A DNA stretch of 64,000 nucleotides from Sandaracinobacter neustonicus. Lineage in GTDB: Bacteria > Pseudomonadota > Alphaproteobacteria > Sphingomonadales > Sphingomonadaceae. Below the pieces are notes generated by a model that saw only the letters and a program-made list of their open reading frames with translations, had not been told where the DNA came from and did not search any database. The translations under genes and the position numbers were made by a program. The stretch is from NCBI RefSeq assembly GCF_006385875.1, contig NZ_VFSU01000016.1, positions 1 through 64,000 on the forward strand. Direction: 5' to 3'. This document shows, in pieces, positions 53,612-62,926 of the stretch. Numbering within the stretch: the first letter of the stretch is position 1; every line of letters begins with the position of its first letter.

Positions 53612-54573
53612 AAGCCATCCGCTTCGCCGAAACCGGCGGCCCTCAGGTGATGAAGCTGCTGGACGTGGAGGTGGGAGAGCCCGGCCCCGGGCAGGCCCGC
53701 GTTCGCCACAGCGTGATCGGCGTGAACTTCATCGACACCTATCACCGCTCCGGCCTTTATCCGATGCAGCTGCCCTCCGGGCTGGGGATGGAAGCGGCCG
53801 GCGTGGTGGAGGCGGTGGGGGAGGGCGTCTCCCATGTCTCCGTGGGAGACAGGGTGATCTATTTCGCCAACCCGCCCGGTGCCTATGCCACCCATCGGCT
53901 GATGGACGCCCGCCCGCTGGTGAAGCTGCCGGACAGCGTGTCTGACGAGCAGGCGGCGGCCCTGTGGTTAAAGGCCTGCACTGTCGAATCGCTGGTGGAG
54001 CGCTGCGCCCGGGTGCAGCCGGGGCAGACGGTGCTGGTGCCCGCGGCAGCCGGGGGCGTGGGCGTGCTGCTGTGCCAATGGCTGAAATCGAAGGATGTCA
54101 CCGTGATCGGCACCGTCGGCTCACCCGCGAAGGTGGACATCGCCCGCGCGGCGGGGGCCGACCATGTGCTGTCTTACGAGGAAGTCCCCGCCCGCGTGCG
54201 CGAGATCACGGGCGGCAAGGGCGTGGACGCCGCGATCGACGGGGTGGGCAAATCCACCTTCGACAGTTCGCTGGACAGTCTGAAGCGGCGCGGCATCCTC
54301 GCCAGTTTCGGCAACGCTTCCGGCCCGGCCGCGCCGCTGGATATCGGCTTGCTCGCCCGCAAAGGCTCGCTGTTCGTCACCCGGCCCACCCTGTTCGATT
54401 ATTATGCCACGCCCGAGGATTTCGCGGCAGGCACGGCGGCCGTGTTCGCGAAAATCGCTTCCGGCGTGCTGAAGGCGCATATCGGCCAAAGTTTCGCGCT
54501 GGCGGATGCCGTTGCCGCGCACAAGGCACTGGAAGCGCGGCAGACGGTGGGGTCGTCGCTGCTGATCCCCTGA
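53608..54573 (+). CDS. Zinc-independent quinone oxidoreductase (MDR family)
   Basis: A 321-residue NADPH:quinone reductase-like protein (QOR/zeta-crystallin group). It begins MKAIRFAETGGPQVM and shows GVNFIDTYHRSGLYP, then the nucleotide-binding AAAGGVGVLLCQWLK and GADHVLSYEE. There is no structural zinc site. The start is ATG 53608 overlapping the upstream stop; a longer reading from 53548 lies inside the phosphodiesterase gene. Confidence 0.92.
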   Translation: MKAIRFAETGGPQVMKLLDVEVGEPGPGQARVRHSVIGVNFIDTYHRSGLYPMQLPSGLGMEAAGVVEAVGEGVSHVSVGDRVIYFANPPGAYATHRLMDARPLVKLPDSVSDEQAAALWLKACTVESLVERCARVQPGQTVLVPAAAGGVGVLLCQWLKSKDVTVIGTVGSPAKVDIARAAGADHVLSYEEVPARVREITGGKGVDAAIDGVGKSTFDSSLDSLKRRGILASFGNASGPAAPLDIGLLARKGSLFVTRPTLFDYYATPEDFAAGTAAVFAKIASGVLKAHIGQSFALADAVAAHKALEARQTVGSSLLIP

Positions 54574-54599
54574 AGAATTGTCGGTTTGCGGGCGCGCCG

Positions 54600-55268
54600 T
54601 CAGCCGCTGGCAACGGCGCTTTCCAGCGCCTGCACCGGGATCAGCGGCACGACATCGCGCCCGCCGGAAATGATCATCTCCATCGCCACATAGAAGATCA
54701 GCGCCAGACCGATCCAGCCGATCCAGTGATAGCGTTCGATCAGCCGGGCGATGTAGTTGGCCGCCACGCCCATCAGCGCGACAGACAGCACCAGCCCCAG
54801 AATCATGATTTCGGTGTGGTCGCGCGACGCACCCGCCACGGCGAGCACATTGTCCAGGCTCATGGAAAGATCGGCGATGGCCACGGCCCAGGCCGCGCCC
54901 CAGAAGGTCTTGGCGGATCGCGGCGCATCATGGGCGATGGTGCCGTCGTCCAGCACCACCTTGGTATCGGGCTGCAGTTCTCGATACATTTTCCAGCAGA
55001 CCCACAGCAGCAGGATGCCGCCCGCCAGCCGGATGCCCACGACATCCAGCAACTGCGTCACCACCAGCGCGAAGGCGATGCGCATCACCAGCGCGGCCAC
55101 CATGCCCAGCGCGATCACCTTCTTGCGCTCGGCAGGCGGAAGACCGGCAGCCAGCGCGCCGATCACGATGGCGTTGTCACCCGCCAGCACAAGGTCGATC
55201 ATGATCACCTTGCCCAGCGCCGCCCAGGCGCCCGGCTCGGCCATGAAGCTGAGGTCAAACACGTTCAT
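54600..55268 (-). CDS. TerC-family membrane protein (YjbE-like)
   Basis: A 222-residue integral membrane protein of the TerC/Alx family with about seven helices. The family motifs DLVLAGDNAIVIGALAAGLP and IADLSMSLDNVLAVAGAS carry the conserved Asp/Asn pairs thought to bind divalent metal, probably manganese. It is convergent with the quinone reductase gene and next to tRNA-Leu. An upstream yybP-ykoY riboswitch, known from some relatives, was not seen in the 80 bases available. Confidence 0.9.
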   Translation of the reverse strand: MNVFDLSFMAEPGAWAALGKVIMIDLVLAGDNAIVIGALAAGLPPAERKKVIALGMVAALVMRIAFALVVTQLLDVVGIRLAGGILLLWVCWKMYRELQPDTKVVLDDGTIAHDAPRSAKTFWGAAWAVAIADLSMSLDNVLAVAGASRDHTEIMILGLVLSVALMGVAANYIARLIERYHWIGWIGLALIFYVAMEMIISGGRDVVPLIPVQALESAVASG

Positions 55269-55350
55269 CGCGCGCTGCTAGCGCAAAGCGAAGGGCGTGA
55301 AAACGGGGGGCAATGAAAATTGGCGGGCACGGCCAGCGTGAGGGCAAGAT

Positions 55351-55437
55351 TGGTGCGGACGGCGGGACTCGAACCCGCACTCCCCGAGGGGAAAGGGATT
55401 TTAAGTCCCGTGCGTCTACCAGTTTCGCCACGTCCGC
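55351..55437 (-). tRNA. tRNA-Leu (anticodon UAA)
   Basis: An 87-base gene read on the minus strand from GCGGACG (acceptor stem) to an encoded CCA. The anticodon stem-loop is CGGGA-CTTAAAA-TCCCT, with TAA at the anticodon. The long variable arm (TTCCCCTCGGGGAG) marks it as a class II tRNA, and the T arm GCGGGTTCGAGTCCCGC is perfect. Acceptor ends GCGGACG/CGTCCGC pair fully. Confidence 0.97.
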
Positions 55438-55594
55438 ATAAGGGTAACGCCTAGAGGCGGCTGTATTTATTGGCAACAGCAAGCGGGCGCTTGATCCGCG
55501 AGCGGCACGGGGGTGCGACGGCATATCAGGTGGCGCAACCTGCTGCGCCGATGTTCGTGGCGAAACGCGCGTCGGGCCGGAAAGGCCGGGCCTC

Positions 55595-55876
55595 TCAATC
55601 CATGTTGAGGCGTTCGCGCAATTCCTTGCCGGGCTTGAAGTGCGGCACCCGCTTCGCGTCCACGTCCACCGACTCGCCGGTGCGCGGGTTGCGGCCGGTG
55701 CGGGCGTTGCGGCCGCGGGTGGAGAAGGCGCCAAAGCCGCGAAGCTCCACGCGGCCGCCTTCCGTCAGCCGGTCGGTGATCGAATCGAGGATGGTCGAAA
55801 CCACACGCTCGGCCTCGCGCTGCCCCAGATGCGGGTTCGCGTCGGCAATCTTCTGCACCAGCTCGGATCGGATCAT
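55595..55876 (-). CDS. ihfB: Integration host factor subunit beta
   Basis: A 93-residue DNA-bending protein. It shows the IHF-beta pattern: [17 protein letters not shown] at the start, the beta arm with [25 protein letters not shown], and [17 protein letters not shown] at the end. The Pro in GRNPRTG is the residue that wedges into DNA. It should pair with IHF alpha, encoded elsewhere. Position after rpsA is the conserved arrangement, but a terminator-like hairpin lies between them. Confidence 0.95.
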   Translation of the reverse strand: MIRSELVQKIADANPHLGQREAERVVSTILDSITDRLTEGGRVELRGFGAFSTRGRNARTGRNPRTGESVDVDAKRVPHFKPGKELRERLNMD

Positions 55877-55950
55877 GGTCTGCCCCTGTCGTCGGAATAC
55901 AGACTATGTGCCTTATTCACGTCGCCGGTCAACCCCTTCAATCGTAACGC

Positions 55951-55978
55951 AAAAGGGCGGCACCTTGCGGCACCGCCC
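55951..55978 (-). terminator. Terminator after rpsA
   Basis: On the minus strand, GGGCGGTGCC-GCAA-GGTGCCGCCC forms a 10-bp stem (two wobble pairs) with a GCAA tetraloop, followed by TTTT. It lies 32 bases after the rpsA stop and before ihfB. Confidence 0.8.
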
Positions 55979-56009
55979 TTCATGCGCCTGTGCGCGGCCG
56001 CAGTCAGCC

Positions 56010-57746
56010 TCAGCTGTCCTGCTTGGCCTTGTTCAGCGCGGCACCCAGGATGTCGCCCAGAGAGGCGCCCGAGTCCGACGAACCATATTGCGCAACCTGT
56101 TGCTTTTCTTCGGCAATCTGCATCGCCTTGATGGAAAGCATCGGCTTCTTGCCACGCTCGAAGCCAACCACCAGCGCATCGACCTTCTGGCCGATCTGGA
56201 AGCGCTCGGGGCGTTGGTCGTCGCGGTCGCGGCTGAGGTCGGAGCGCTTGATGAAGGCGGTCGGGCCGTCTTCGCCGATTTGCACTTCGATGCCGCCGTC
56301 GCGGCTTTCGCGAACGATGGCAGTCACCACCTCGTTCTTGGAAAGCCCACCGGCAGAGGCCACCGGGGCAGCCGCGCTGGCACCGGCACCGGCGCTGGCA
56401 GCAGCGCCTTCAGCCGAAACCTGCTTGATGCCCAGCGAGATGCGCTCGCGCTCGACATCGACTTCCAGCACTTGCGCCTTCACCATCTCGCCCTTGTGAT
56501 GCAGGGCGAGGGCGGCTTCACCCGAAACGCCCCATGCGATGTCGGACATGTGCACCATGCCGTCCACTTCGCCGGGCAGGCCGATGAACAGGCCGAACTC
56601 GGTGGAGTTCTTCACTTCGCCTTCCACCACGGAACCGACGGGATGTTCTTCGGCGAACACTTCCCACGGGTTGCGCTGGGCCTGCTTCAGGCCAAGGCTG
56701 ATGCGGCGCTTTTCGCCATCGACTTCCAGCACGACAACGTCGACTTCCTGGCTGGTCGAAACGATCTTGCCGGGGTGCACATTCTTCTTCACCCAGCTCA
56801 TTTCAGAGACGTGGACGAGGCCTTCGATGCCCGGCTCCAGCTCAATGAAGGCGCCATACTCGGTGATGTTGGTCACGCGGCCCTTCAGCTTCGCGCCGAC
56901 CGGGTATTTGGCGTCTGCGCCTTCCCACGGATCGGATTCCAGCTGCTTCATGCCAAGGCTGATGCGCTGGGTGTCGCGGTTGATGCGGATGATCTGCACC
57001 TTCACCGTGTCACCGATGTTGATGACTTCGTTCGGGTGGCCAACGCGCTTGTAGCTCATGTCGGTCACGTGCAGCAGGCCGTCGATGCCGCCCAGATCCA
57101 CGAACGCGCCATAATCGGTGATGTTCTTCACCACGCCGTCGATCACCTGACCTTCGGACAGGCTCTGGATCAGGCCGGTGCGGGCTTCGGCGCGGGTTTC
57201 TTCCAATATGCTGCGGCGCGAAACCACGATGTTGCCGCGCTTGCGGTCCATCTTCAGCAGCTGGAACGGCTGGGCGATGCCCATCAGCGGGGTCACGTCG
57301 CGAACCGGGCGAATATCCACTTGCGAACCGGGGAGGAACGCAACTGCGCCGCCCAGATCCACGGTGAAGCCACCCTTCACGCGGCCGAAAATGGTGCCGT
57401 CCACACGCTCACCGGCGTTGAACTGGGTTTCCAGCTTGTCCCACGCGGCTTCGCGGCGGGCGCGATCGCGCGACAACATGGCTTCCCCAAAGGCGTTTTC
57501 CACGCGGTCCACATAGACATCGACTTCTTCGCCGACGGTCACCTGCGGGGCTTGCCCGGGGGGAGTGAATTCACGGATCGAAACACGGCCTTCAGACTTG
57601 AGGCCCACGTCGATCACCACCAGATCATTCTCAATGGCGGTGACCCGCCCCTTCACCACCTTCCCCTCGAAGCTCTGGGATTCGCCCAGCGATTTGTCGA
57701 GGAGCGCGGCGAAATCGTCGCGGGTGGGCATTGCGGTCGAAGCCAT
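56010..57746 (-). CDS. rpsA: 30S ribosomal protein S1
   Basis: A 578-residue protein with six S1/OB-fold repeats that helps bring mRNA to the small ribosomal subunit. The first repeat begins FEGKVVKGRVTAIENDLVVIDVGLKSEG, and repeats such as GVVKNITDYGAFVDLGGIDGLLH and GRVTNITEYGAFIELEPGIEGLVH follow. An Ala/Gly-rich linker (about 452-470) precedes the last repeat, and the tail is SGASLGDILGAALNKAKQD. Downstream of cmk and upstream of ihfB, the usual order. Confidence 0.97.
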   Translation of the reverse strand: MASTAMPTRDDFAALLDKSLGESQSFEGKVVKGRVTAIENDLVVIDVGLKSEGRVSIREFTPPGQAPQVTVGEEVDVYVDRVENAFGEAMLSRDRARREAAWDKLETQFNAGERVDGTIFGRVKGGFTVDLGGAVAFLPGSQVDIRPVRDVTPLMGIAQPFQLLKMDRKRGNIVVSRRSILEETRAEARTGLIQSLSEGQVIDGVVKNITDYGAFVDLGGIDGLLHVTDMSYKRVGHPNEVINIGDTVKVQIIRINRDTQRISLGMKQLESDPWEGADAKYPVGAKLKGRVTNITEYGAFIELEPGIEGLVHVSEMSWVKKNVHPGKIVSTSQEVDVVVLEVDGEKRRISLGLKQAQRNPWEVFAEEHPVGSVVEGEVKNSTEFGLFIGLPGEVDGMVHMSDIAWGVSGEAALALHHKGEMVKAQVLEVDVERERISLGIKQVSAEGAAASAGAGASAAAPVASAGGLSKNEVVTAIVRESRDGGIEVQIGEDGPTAFIKRSDLSRDRDDQRPERFQIGQKVDALVVGFERGKKPMLSIKAMQIAEEKQQVAQYGSSDSGASLGDILGAALNKAKQDS

Positions 57747-57891
57747 GTATGTCCTATCGTTTACATACCGGGCGGCCGCGATCCTGCTATCAGGGTCCTC
57801 TTTGCAGCCGGGCCCGGGTTAGAGCCAATCCACGGATTCACTGACAAACAGAAAACGGCCGCGAGCGCGTCATGCGCATCGCCGCCGACTG

Positions 57892-58527
57892 TCAGGAAAC
57901 CCGGCCCAGCTGGCTGGAGACAAGCTCCACGGCCTTCCGGACGGCCGCCGCTATATCCAATTCGCTCGTATCTAGCAAGTCGGCGTCGGCCGCCTGCCTC
58001 AGCGGCGCATCCGCCCGGCCCATGTCGCGCGCGTCGCGCGCCAGGATGTCGGCCAGCACCCGCTCTTCGCTCACGTCGCGCCCGGCCGCCGTCAGTTCCA
58101 GAAAGCGCCGCCGCGCGCGTGTTTCTGCTGCCGCTGTCACGAACAGCTTCGCCGCGGCCTCCGGTGCGATCACCGTGCCGATATCGCGCCCGTCCAGCAC
58201 GGCACCGCCCGGTTGCGCTGCGAACGCCTTCTGAAACGCCAGCAGCGCCGAGCGCACCTCAGGCAGGGCAGACACAAGCGAAGCCGCCTCCCCGGTCTGC
58301 GCGCCGCGCAACTCCGCGTCTTCCAGCAAAGACAGGTCCAGCGCCGCCGCCTTCGCGCCGACGCCGGCCCCGTCAGACAAATCCAGCCCGCTGCGCAGCG
58401 CAGACAGCGCCACCACCCGATACAGCGCGCCGGTATCCAGATGCGGCACGCCGAAGTGCCGCCCCAGCGCGCGCGCGATTGTGCCCTTGCCGGATGCCGC
58501 CGGCCCGTCCACCGCGATCAGAGGCAA
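57892..58527 (-). CDS. cmk: Cytidylate kinase
   Basis: A 211-residue kinase that phosphorylates CMP and dCMP. The P-loop is AVDGPAASGKGTIARAL at the N-terminus, followed by HLDTGALYRVVAL and DGRDIGTVIAPEAAAKLFVTA. Complete by length. It starts three bases after the gpx stop and is followed, after 145 bases, by rpsA. Confidence 0.95.
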   Translation of the reverse strand: MPLIAVDGPAASGKGTIARALGRHFGVPHLDTGALYRVVALSALRSGLDLSDGAGVGAKAAALDLSLLEDAELRGAQTGEAASLVSALPEVRSALLAFQKAFAAQPGGAVLDGRDIGTVIAPEAAAKLFVTAAAETRARRRFLELTAAGRDVSEERVLADILARDARDMGRADAPLRQAADADLLDTSELDIAAAVRKAVELVSSQLGRVS

Positions 58528-58530
58528 GAG

Positions 58531-59019
58531 TCACTCACTCAGCAGCTTTGCGATTTTTGGCGCGATATCCTCGGGCTTCACCGTCGGCGCGAACCGCTCC
58601 ACCGCTTCGCCCTCGCGGTTGACAAGGAATTTGGTGAAGTTCCACTTCACGCTTTCCGAGCCCAGCAGCCCCGGCGCCTGCGCCTTCAGTTGCCGGTACA
58701 GCGGATCAGCATTGTCCCCGTTCACCTCGATCTTGCGGAACACCGGGAAGGTCACCGGGTAAGTGGTGGAGCAGAATTTCGCGATTTCCGCCGCGTCGCC
58801 CGGCTCCTGCTTGCCGAACTGGTTGCAGGGGAAGCCCAGCACGGTGAAGCCCTTGTCCCTGAAGCGCTGATACAGGTCCTCAAGCCCGGTATATTGCGGC
58901 GTGAACCCGCACTTCGAAGCCACATTCACGATCAGCACGACCTGGCCCTTGTAATCCGCCAGGCTCACGTCCCGCCCGTCCAGCGTGACCGCGCGATGGT
59001 GATAAATATCGTCCGCCAA
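58531..59019 (-). CDS. Glutathione peroxidase family protein
   Basis: A 162-residue peroxidase of the Cys type: the peroxidatic Cys is in NVASKCGFTPQ (about residue 37), with Gln in FPCNQFGKQEPG (about 67) and Trp in KWNFTKFLV (about 126). Start choice: the TTG at 59019 follows GGGAGG by 6 bases and gives the normal family length, beginning LADDIYHHRAVTLDG. ATG codons at 59055 and 59103 would add unusual, poorly family-like N-termini. Many such enzymes use thioredoxin rather than glutathione. Confidence 0.85.
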   Translation of the reverse strand: MADDIYHHRAVTLDGRDVSLADYKGQVVLIVNVASKCGFTPQYTGLEDLYQRFRDKGFTVLGFPCNQFGKQEPGDAAEIAKFCSTTYPVTFPVFRKIEVNGDNADPLYRQLKAQAPGLLGSESVKWNFTKFLVNREGEAVERFAPTVKPEDIAPKIAKLLSE

Positions 59020-59129
59020 CTTCAACCTCCCGAAATTGTCCCCCAACCGATCCATGAAGCCCCGCGCCCGGAAAGGGAAGAGGCGGCGCGGTATCGGGCG
59101 CATTTTCGCGGGTTGGGGGGGGGGCGATG

Positions 59130-59365
59130 CCTCCGGCGGCCGGGCTCTGCCCGGACCCGGCAGGGAAATGATTTCCCTGCACCCTCGAAATTCACGTCGC
59201 TGCCTACTCCAACGCCGTGGACGTAATCAGATTCGATTGCCTGCGGCGCAACGAGGCTCTCTCTCCCCGCTGGGGAGAGAGTTGGAGAGAGGGGCGCAAC
59301 GCCGGGCCTGATCCACCAACCTCCCCACCCGCTCAGCCTGAGCTTGTCGAAGGCCCCTGAGAAGC
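59130..59365. repeat. Composite intergenic repeat island 4
   Basis: Upstream of gpx and downstream of the Bax inhibitor gene, both on the minus strand. It holds the CCTCCGGCGGCCGGGCTCTG module (about 59130-59150), the 19-bp palindrome (59161-59179), the GATTCGATTGCCTGCGGCGC module (about 59230-59249), a CTCTCTCCCC hairpin module (about 59258-59300) and the GCTCAGCCTGAGCTTGTCGA module (about 59330-59356). Same order as islands 1 and 2, but without the 30-bp inverted repeat. Confidence 0.85.
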
Positions 59366-59400
59366 CCACCAACCTCTCCACCAACCACACCCCACCCACA

Positions 59401-59432
59401 TAAAAAGAAGGGCCCGGTGTCGCGCCGGGCCC
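59401..59432 (-). terminator. Terminator of the Bax inhibitor-1 gene
   Basis: Stem arms 59410-59417 and 59425-59432 (GGGCCCGG pairing with CCGGGCCC), 7-base loop, and on the minus strand a following TTCTTTTTA. It lies 36 bases after the stop codon. Confidence 0.88.
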
Positions 59433-59468
59433 CTCCGAGGGTCGCTCTTCTTGCAAACTCGTCTGTTG

Positions 59469-60209
59469 TCAGTCGCGCTGGCCCAGGAAGCTCAGCAGGA
59501 ACTGGAACAGGTTGATGAAGTCCAGATACAGGGTCAGCGCACCCATGATCGCGGCCTTGCCCGCCATGTCGGTTCCGGCGACATAATCATAGGTCTGCTT
59601 GATCTTCTGGGTGTCGTGCGCCGTCAGCCCGGCGAAGATCAGCACGCCCAGAATGGAGATCGTCAGCGCCAGCGCACCAGACTGCAGGAACATGTTCAGC
59701 AGCATGGCCACCAGAATGCCGATCAGGCCCATCACCAAGAAGGTGCCCAGCTTCGAAAGGTCGCGCTTCGTCGTGTAACCATAAAGGCTGAGGCCGGCGA
59801 AGGCCGCAGCGGTCGCGAAGAAGGTCGTCGCGATGGAGGTCGAGGTGTAGACGAGGAAGATCGTCGACATCGACGCGCCCATGATCGCGGCGAAGGCCCA
59901 GAACATCGCCTGAACCGCCCCTTCGGACATGGTCTGATATTTGAAGCCGAGGATGAACACGAAGGCCAGCGGTGCCAGCGCCACGATCCAGCCAAGGCCG
60001 GAAAGCCCGCCCATCGGGTTCACCAGCGCGTTCACCGCACCGGTATAGGCCATGCCAAGGGCCACAAGACCCGTCAGCAACACGCCCGACATCATATAAT
60101 TGTAGACGCTGAGCATATGCTTGCGCAGCCCGGCGTCATACTCGGCAGCAGCGGTCCCGGCGCGGGCGGCGGCGGCGCGTCCAAAGCGGGGATCAGCCTG
60201 ATTAACCAT
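59469..60209 (-). CDS. Bax inhibitor-1/YccA family membrane protein
   Basis: A 246-residue inner-membrane protein with seven helices. The family pattern is clear: HMLSVYNYMMSGVLLTGLVALG at the start, FWAFAAIMGASMSTIFLVYTSTSI, and AGLTAHDTQKIKQTY followed by ALTLYLDFINLFQFLLSFLG at the end. The conserved Asp of the last helices may form a pH-sensitive calcium path, as in other members. The start is taken at ATG 60209, preceded by GGAGAGGA; the ATG at 60224 contains that site. Confidence 0.92.
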   Translation of the reverse strand: MVNQADPRFGRAAAARAGTAAAEYDAGLRKHMLSVYNYMMSGVLLTGLVALGMAYTGAVNALVNPMGGLSGLGWIVALAPLAFVFILGFKYQTMSEGAVQAMFWAFAAIMGASMSTIFLVYTSTSIATTFFATAAAFAGLSLYGYTTKRDLSKLGTFLVMGLIGILVAMLLNMFLQSGALALTISILGVLIFAGLTAHDTQKIKQTYDYVAGTDMAGKAAIMGALTLYLDFINLFQFLLSFLGQRD

Positions 60210-60370
60210 CGGTTTCCTCTCCATCGATCCGGGGGGTCGCGCCCCTTACAACCAACTGCCTTCAAACAGTTACAGCCGATTGGCAGGGCACCCGTTTCGA
60301 TGCTCTATATCGCTCATGTAACATGCTGATTCAAGGCTTGTCCATCGAAATCTTTCGTGCGTGAAATATT

Positions 60371-62926
60371 TCAACTCTCACGTAACACGCGTGCAACCTT
60401 CACCCCCAACGTTCGCCATGCGCCCGCCAGCCCCAGCAACAGGGTGATGGCCGCGCCCGCAAGCACCGTCAGCAGCGCCACCCCCCAATCGGGTGCCCAT
60501 TGGAACTTCAGCACCTGCGTCACCACGATCCAGCCCGCCAGTCCGCCCAGCAGCAGGGCGATGCCGGATACCAGCAGGCCAAGCCCGGCATATTCCAGCC
60601 CGGCCGCCGCCATCAGCTGCCGCCGGGTCGCGCCCAGCGTTTTCAGGATCACATTGTCATAGATGCGCGCCCTCGCCTGCGCCGCCAGCGCGCCCACCAG
60701 AACGGCGATCCCGGCCAGAATCGCCACGCTCGCCGCCGCACGCACCGCCGTGCCCATCTGCATCACCAGCTCGCTCACTTCGCCCAGCACATCCTTCACC
60801 TTCACCACGGACACGGTGGGGAAGGCGCGGGTAACCTGCCCGGTGAACCCGGCCTCGGCGGCGGCGGGCGGCGTCACCGTCGACATGTAACTGTAAGGCG
60901 CGTCGCGCAGCGTGTTCGGATCATAGATCAGCACGAAGTTGAACCCCATCGAGTCCCAGTCCACTTCGCGCAAGGAAGCGATCTTCGCCTCGATCTCCAC
61001 GCCCAGCACGGAGACGGTGATGCGGTCCCCCACCTTCAGCCCCAGCAGCCCGGCCTGTTCGGCATCCATCGAGACCAGCGGCGGCCCGGCATAATCCTTC
61101 GGCCACCAGTGGCCCGCCACCAGCCGGTTGCCCTTCGGCAGATCCTCCGCCCATGTCAGCCCCCGATCCCCGCGCAGCACATAGCTGCCTTCGGGCACAT
61201 CCTTCAATTCAGAGGCCGGCACGCCGTTCACCGCCGTCACCGGGCCGCGCAGGCTGGGCACCATCGTCACCTCGGATCCGGCGGGCAGGCTTTCGCGGAA
61301 GCGAGGCGCATCTTCCTTGGGCAGGTCCAACAGGAAGAAGCCCGGGGCCTTGGCGGGCACGGTTTTCTGCAACTCCGCGTTGAAGCTGGTTTCGATGAAG
61401 GCCAGCGTCGCGAACAGGCTGAGCCCCAGCCCCAGCGCCACCACCAGCTGCCGTGTCATCGCGCCGGGCCGGTGCACATTGGCCAGCGCCAGCCGGGGCA
61501 GCACCTTCTTCGGCCGGGGCAGCCGCGCCGCCCCCCACTGGATCAGCGTTCCCGCACCGAACAGCAGCGCCAGCACCGCCAGCGCCCCGCCCAGGAACCC
61601 GGCCGCGAACAGCCGCTCGGCCGCCTGCCACACCGCCAGCGCCGCCACCACCGCGCCCGCGCCCAGCGCCACGCCCAGCGCGCGGGCGGATGGCCATGGC
61701 CATTGCTCCACGCTGCCCCGGAAGATGCGCTGCGCCGGCAGCGCACCCGCGCGCGCCAGCGGCGGCACCGCAAAGGCCAGCGCGACCAGCAAGCCGAAGG
61801 CAATCGCCGTCAGCATCGGCCCCGCGTGCAGCCCCAGCGCGGGCGGCACCGGCAGCGCGTCACCCGCCAGCTGCACCACGATCCACGGCACCAGCGCCCC
61901 CAGCAGCGCCCCCACGGCGGCCGCCACCAGCGCGACGCCGCCCACCAGCAGCAGATAGGTTTTCAGCACCAGCCCCGATGAGCCGCCCAGCGCCTTCAGC
62001 GTGGCGATGGTGCCGGCCTTGCGGTCCAGATAGGAACGTACGCCATTGCCCACGCCCACGCCCGCCACCGCCAGCGCCGTCAGGCTTACCAGCGTGAGGA
62101 ATTGTCCCAGCCGCTCCACGAAACGGCGCACGCCCGGCGCGCCGTCGCGGCTGTCCGCCAGCCGCCAGCCTGCATCGGGATGCGCCTTCTCGATCGCCTC
62201 TCGCACGGCGACCGGGTCTGTGCCGGGCGGCAGCTTCAGTTTCACATGGTGGCGATAGAGGCTGCCCGGCTGCACCAGTTGCGTCTGTTCCAGCCGTTGC
62301 ATCGAAATCAGCACGCTCGGCCCGAAGGTGAAGCCCTCGCTCGCCTTGTCCGGCTCCAGCGTCAGAATCGCGGCCACGGGCATCCGCGCCTCGCCGATCC
62401 CCACCTCGTCGCCCACTTTCAGCCCCAGCTGATCGGCCAGATCGGCCGCCACAACAGCGCCTTTGGCCAGCGCCGCCTGCACGGCCGCATTACCACCGCC
62501 GCCTCGGACATCCGCCGCGCCATACATCGGCCAGCGCCCGTCCACCGCCTTCAGCTCGGCCAGCAGTTCGCGACCCGCCGCCGCGCCGCTTTCGCCGCGC
62601 ACCATGGCGCGCATCTTGATGTTCTCAGACAGGGTGCCGCCGAACTGCGTCAGCGTCGCCCGCTCCTCCGGGGTCGGGGCGCGTTGCGTTAGCCGCGCCT
62701 CCACATCGGCCCCCAAAATGCTCTGCCCCTGATCGCTGAGGCCCTGCTCGATGGCGGCGGCAAGGCTGCCCACGCCCGCCATCGCCAGCACGCCCAGCAA
62801 CAGGCAGATGAACAGCAATCGCAGCGCCCCCAGCCCGCCACGCGCCTCTCGCACAGCAAAGCGGGCGGCCAGCGGCCATTCCCGCAACCGCGCTTGGGGG
62901 GCGGGCACGGGTGCCATCATGTTCAC
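60371..62926 (-). CDS. ybbP: ABC transporter permease, FtsX-like (YbbP family)
   Basis: An 851-residue permease with about ten transmembrane helices and two large FtsX-type cores, ALAVAGVGVGNGVRSYLDRKAGTIATLKALGG in the middle and ILAGIAVLVGALAAQARARIYDNVILKTLGATRRQ near the C-terminus. Large periplasmic domains lie between. With YbbA it forms the YbbAP transporter, thought to release or extract hydrophobic compounds from the inner membrane and linked to the neighbouring TesA. It overlaps ybbA by four bases (ATGA). Confidence 0.9.
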   Translation of the reverse strand: MNMMAPVPAPQARLREWPLAARFAVREARGGLGALRLLFICLLLGVLAMAGVGSLAAAIEQGLSDQGQSILGADVEARLTQRAPTPEERATLTQFGGTLSENIKMRAMVRGESGAAAGRELLAELKAVDGRWPMYGAADVRGGGGNAAVQAALAKGAVVAADLADQLGLKVGDEVGIGEARMPVAAILTLEPDKASEGFTFGPSVLISMQRLEQTQLVQPGSLYRHHVKLKLPPGTDPVAVREAIEKAHPDAGWRLADSRDGAPGVRRFVERLGQFLTLVSLTALAVAGVGVGNGVRSYLDRKAGTIATLKALGGSSGLVLKTYLLLVGGVALVAAAVGALLGALVPWIVVQLAGDALPVPPALGLHAGPMLTAIAFGLLVALAFAVPPLARAGALPAQRIFRGSVEQWPWPSARALGVALGAGAVVAALAVWQAAERLFAAGFLGGALAVLALLFGAGTLIQWGAARLPRPKKVLPRLALANVHRPGAMTRQLVVALGLGLSLFATLAFIETSFNAELQKTVPAKAPGFFLLDLPKEDAPRFRESLPAGSEVTMVPSLRGPVTAVNGVPASELKDVPEGSYVLRGDRGLTWAEDLPKGNRLVAGHWWPKDYAGPPLVSMDAEQAGLLGLKVGDRITVSVLGVEIEAKIASLREVDWDSMGFNFVLIYDPNTLRDAPYSYMSTVTPPAAAEAGFTGQVTRAFPTVSVVKVKDVLGEVSELVMQMGTAVRAAASVAILAGIAVLVGALAAQARARIYDNVILKTLGATRRQLMAAAGLEYAGLGLLVSGIALLLGGLAGWIVVTQVLKFQWAPDWGVALLTVLAGAAITLLLGLAGAWRTLGVKVARVLRES

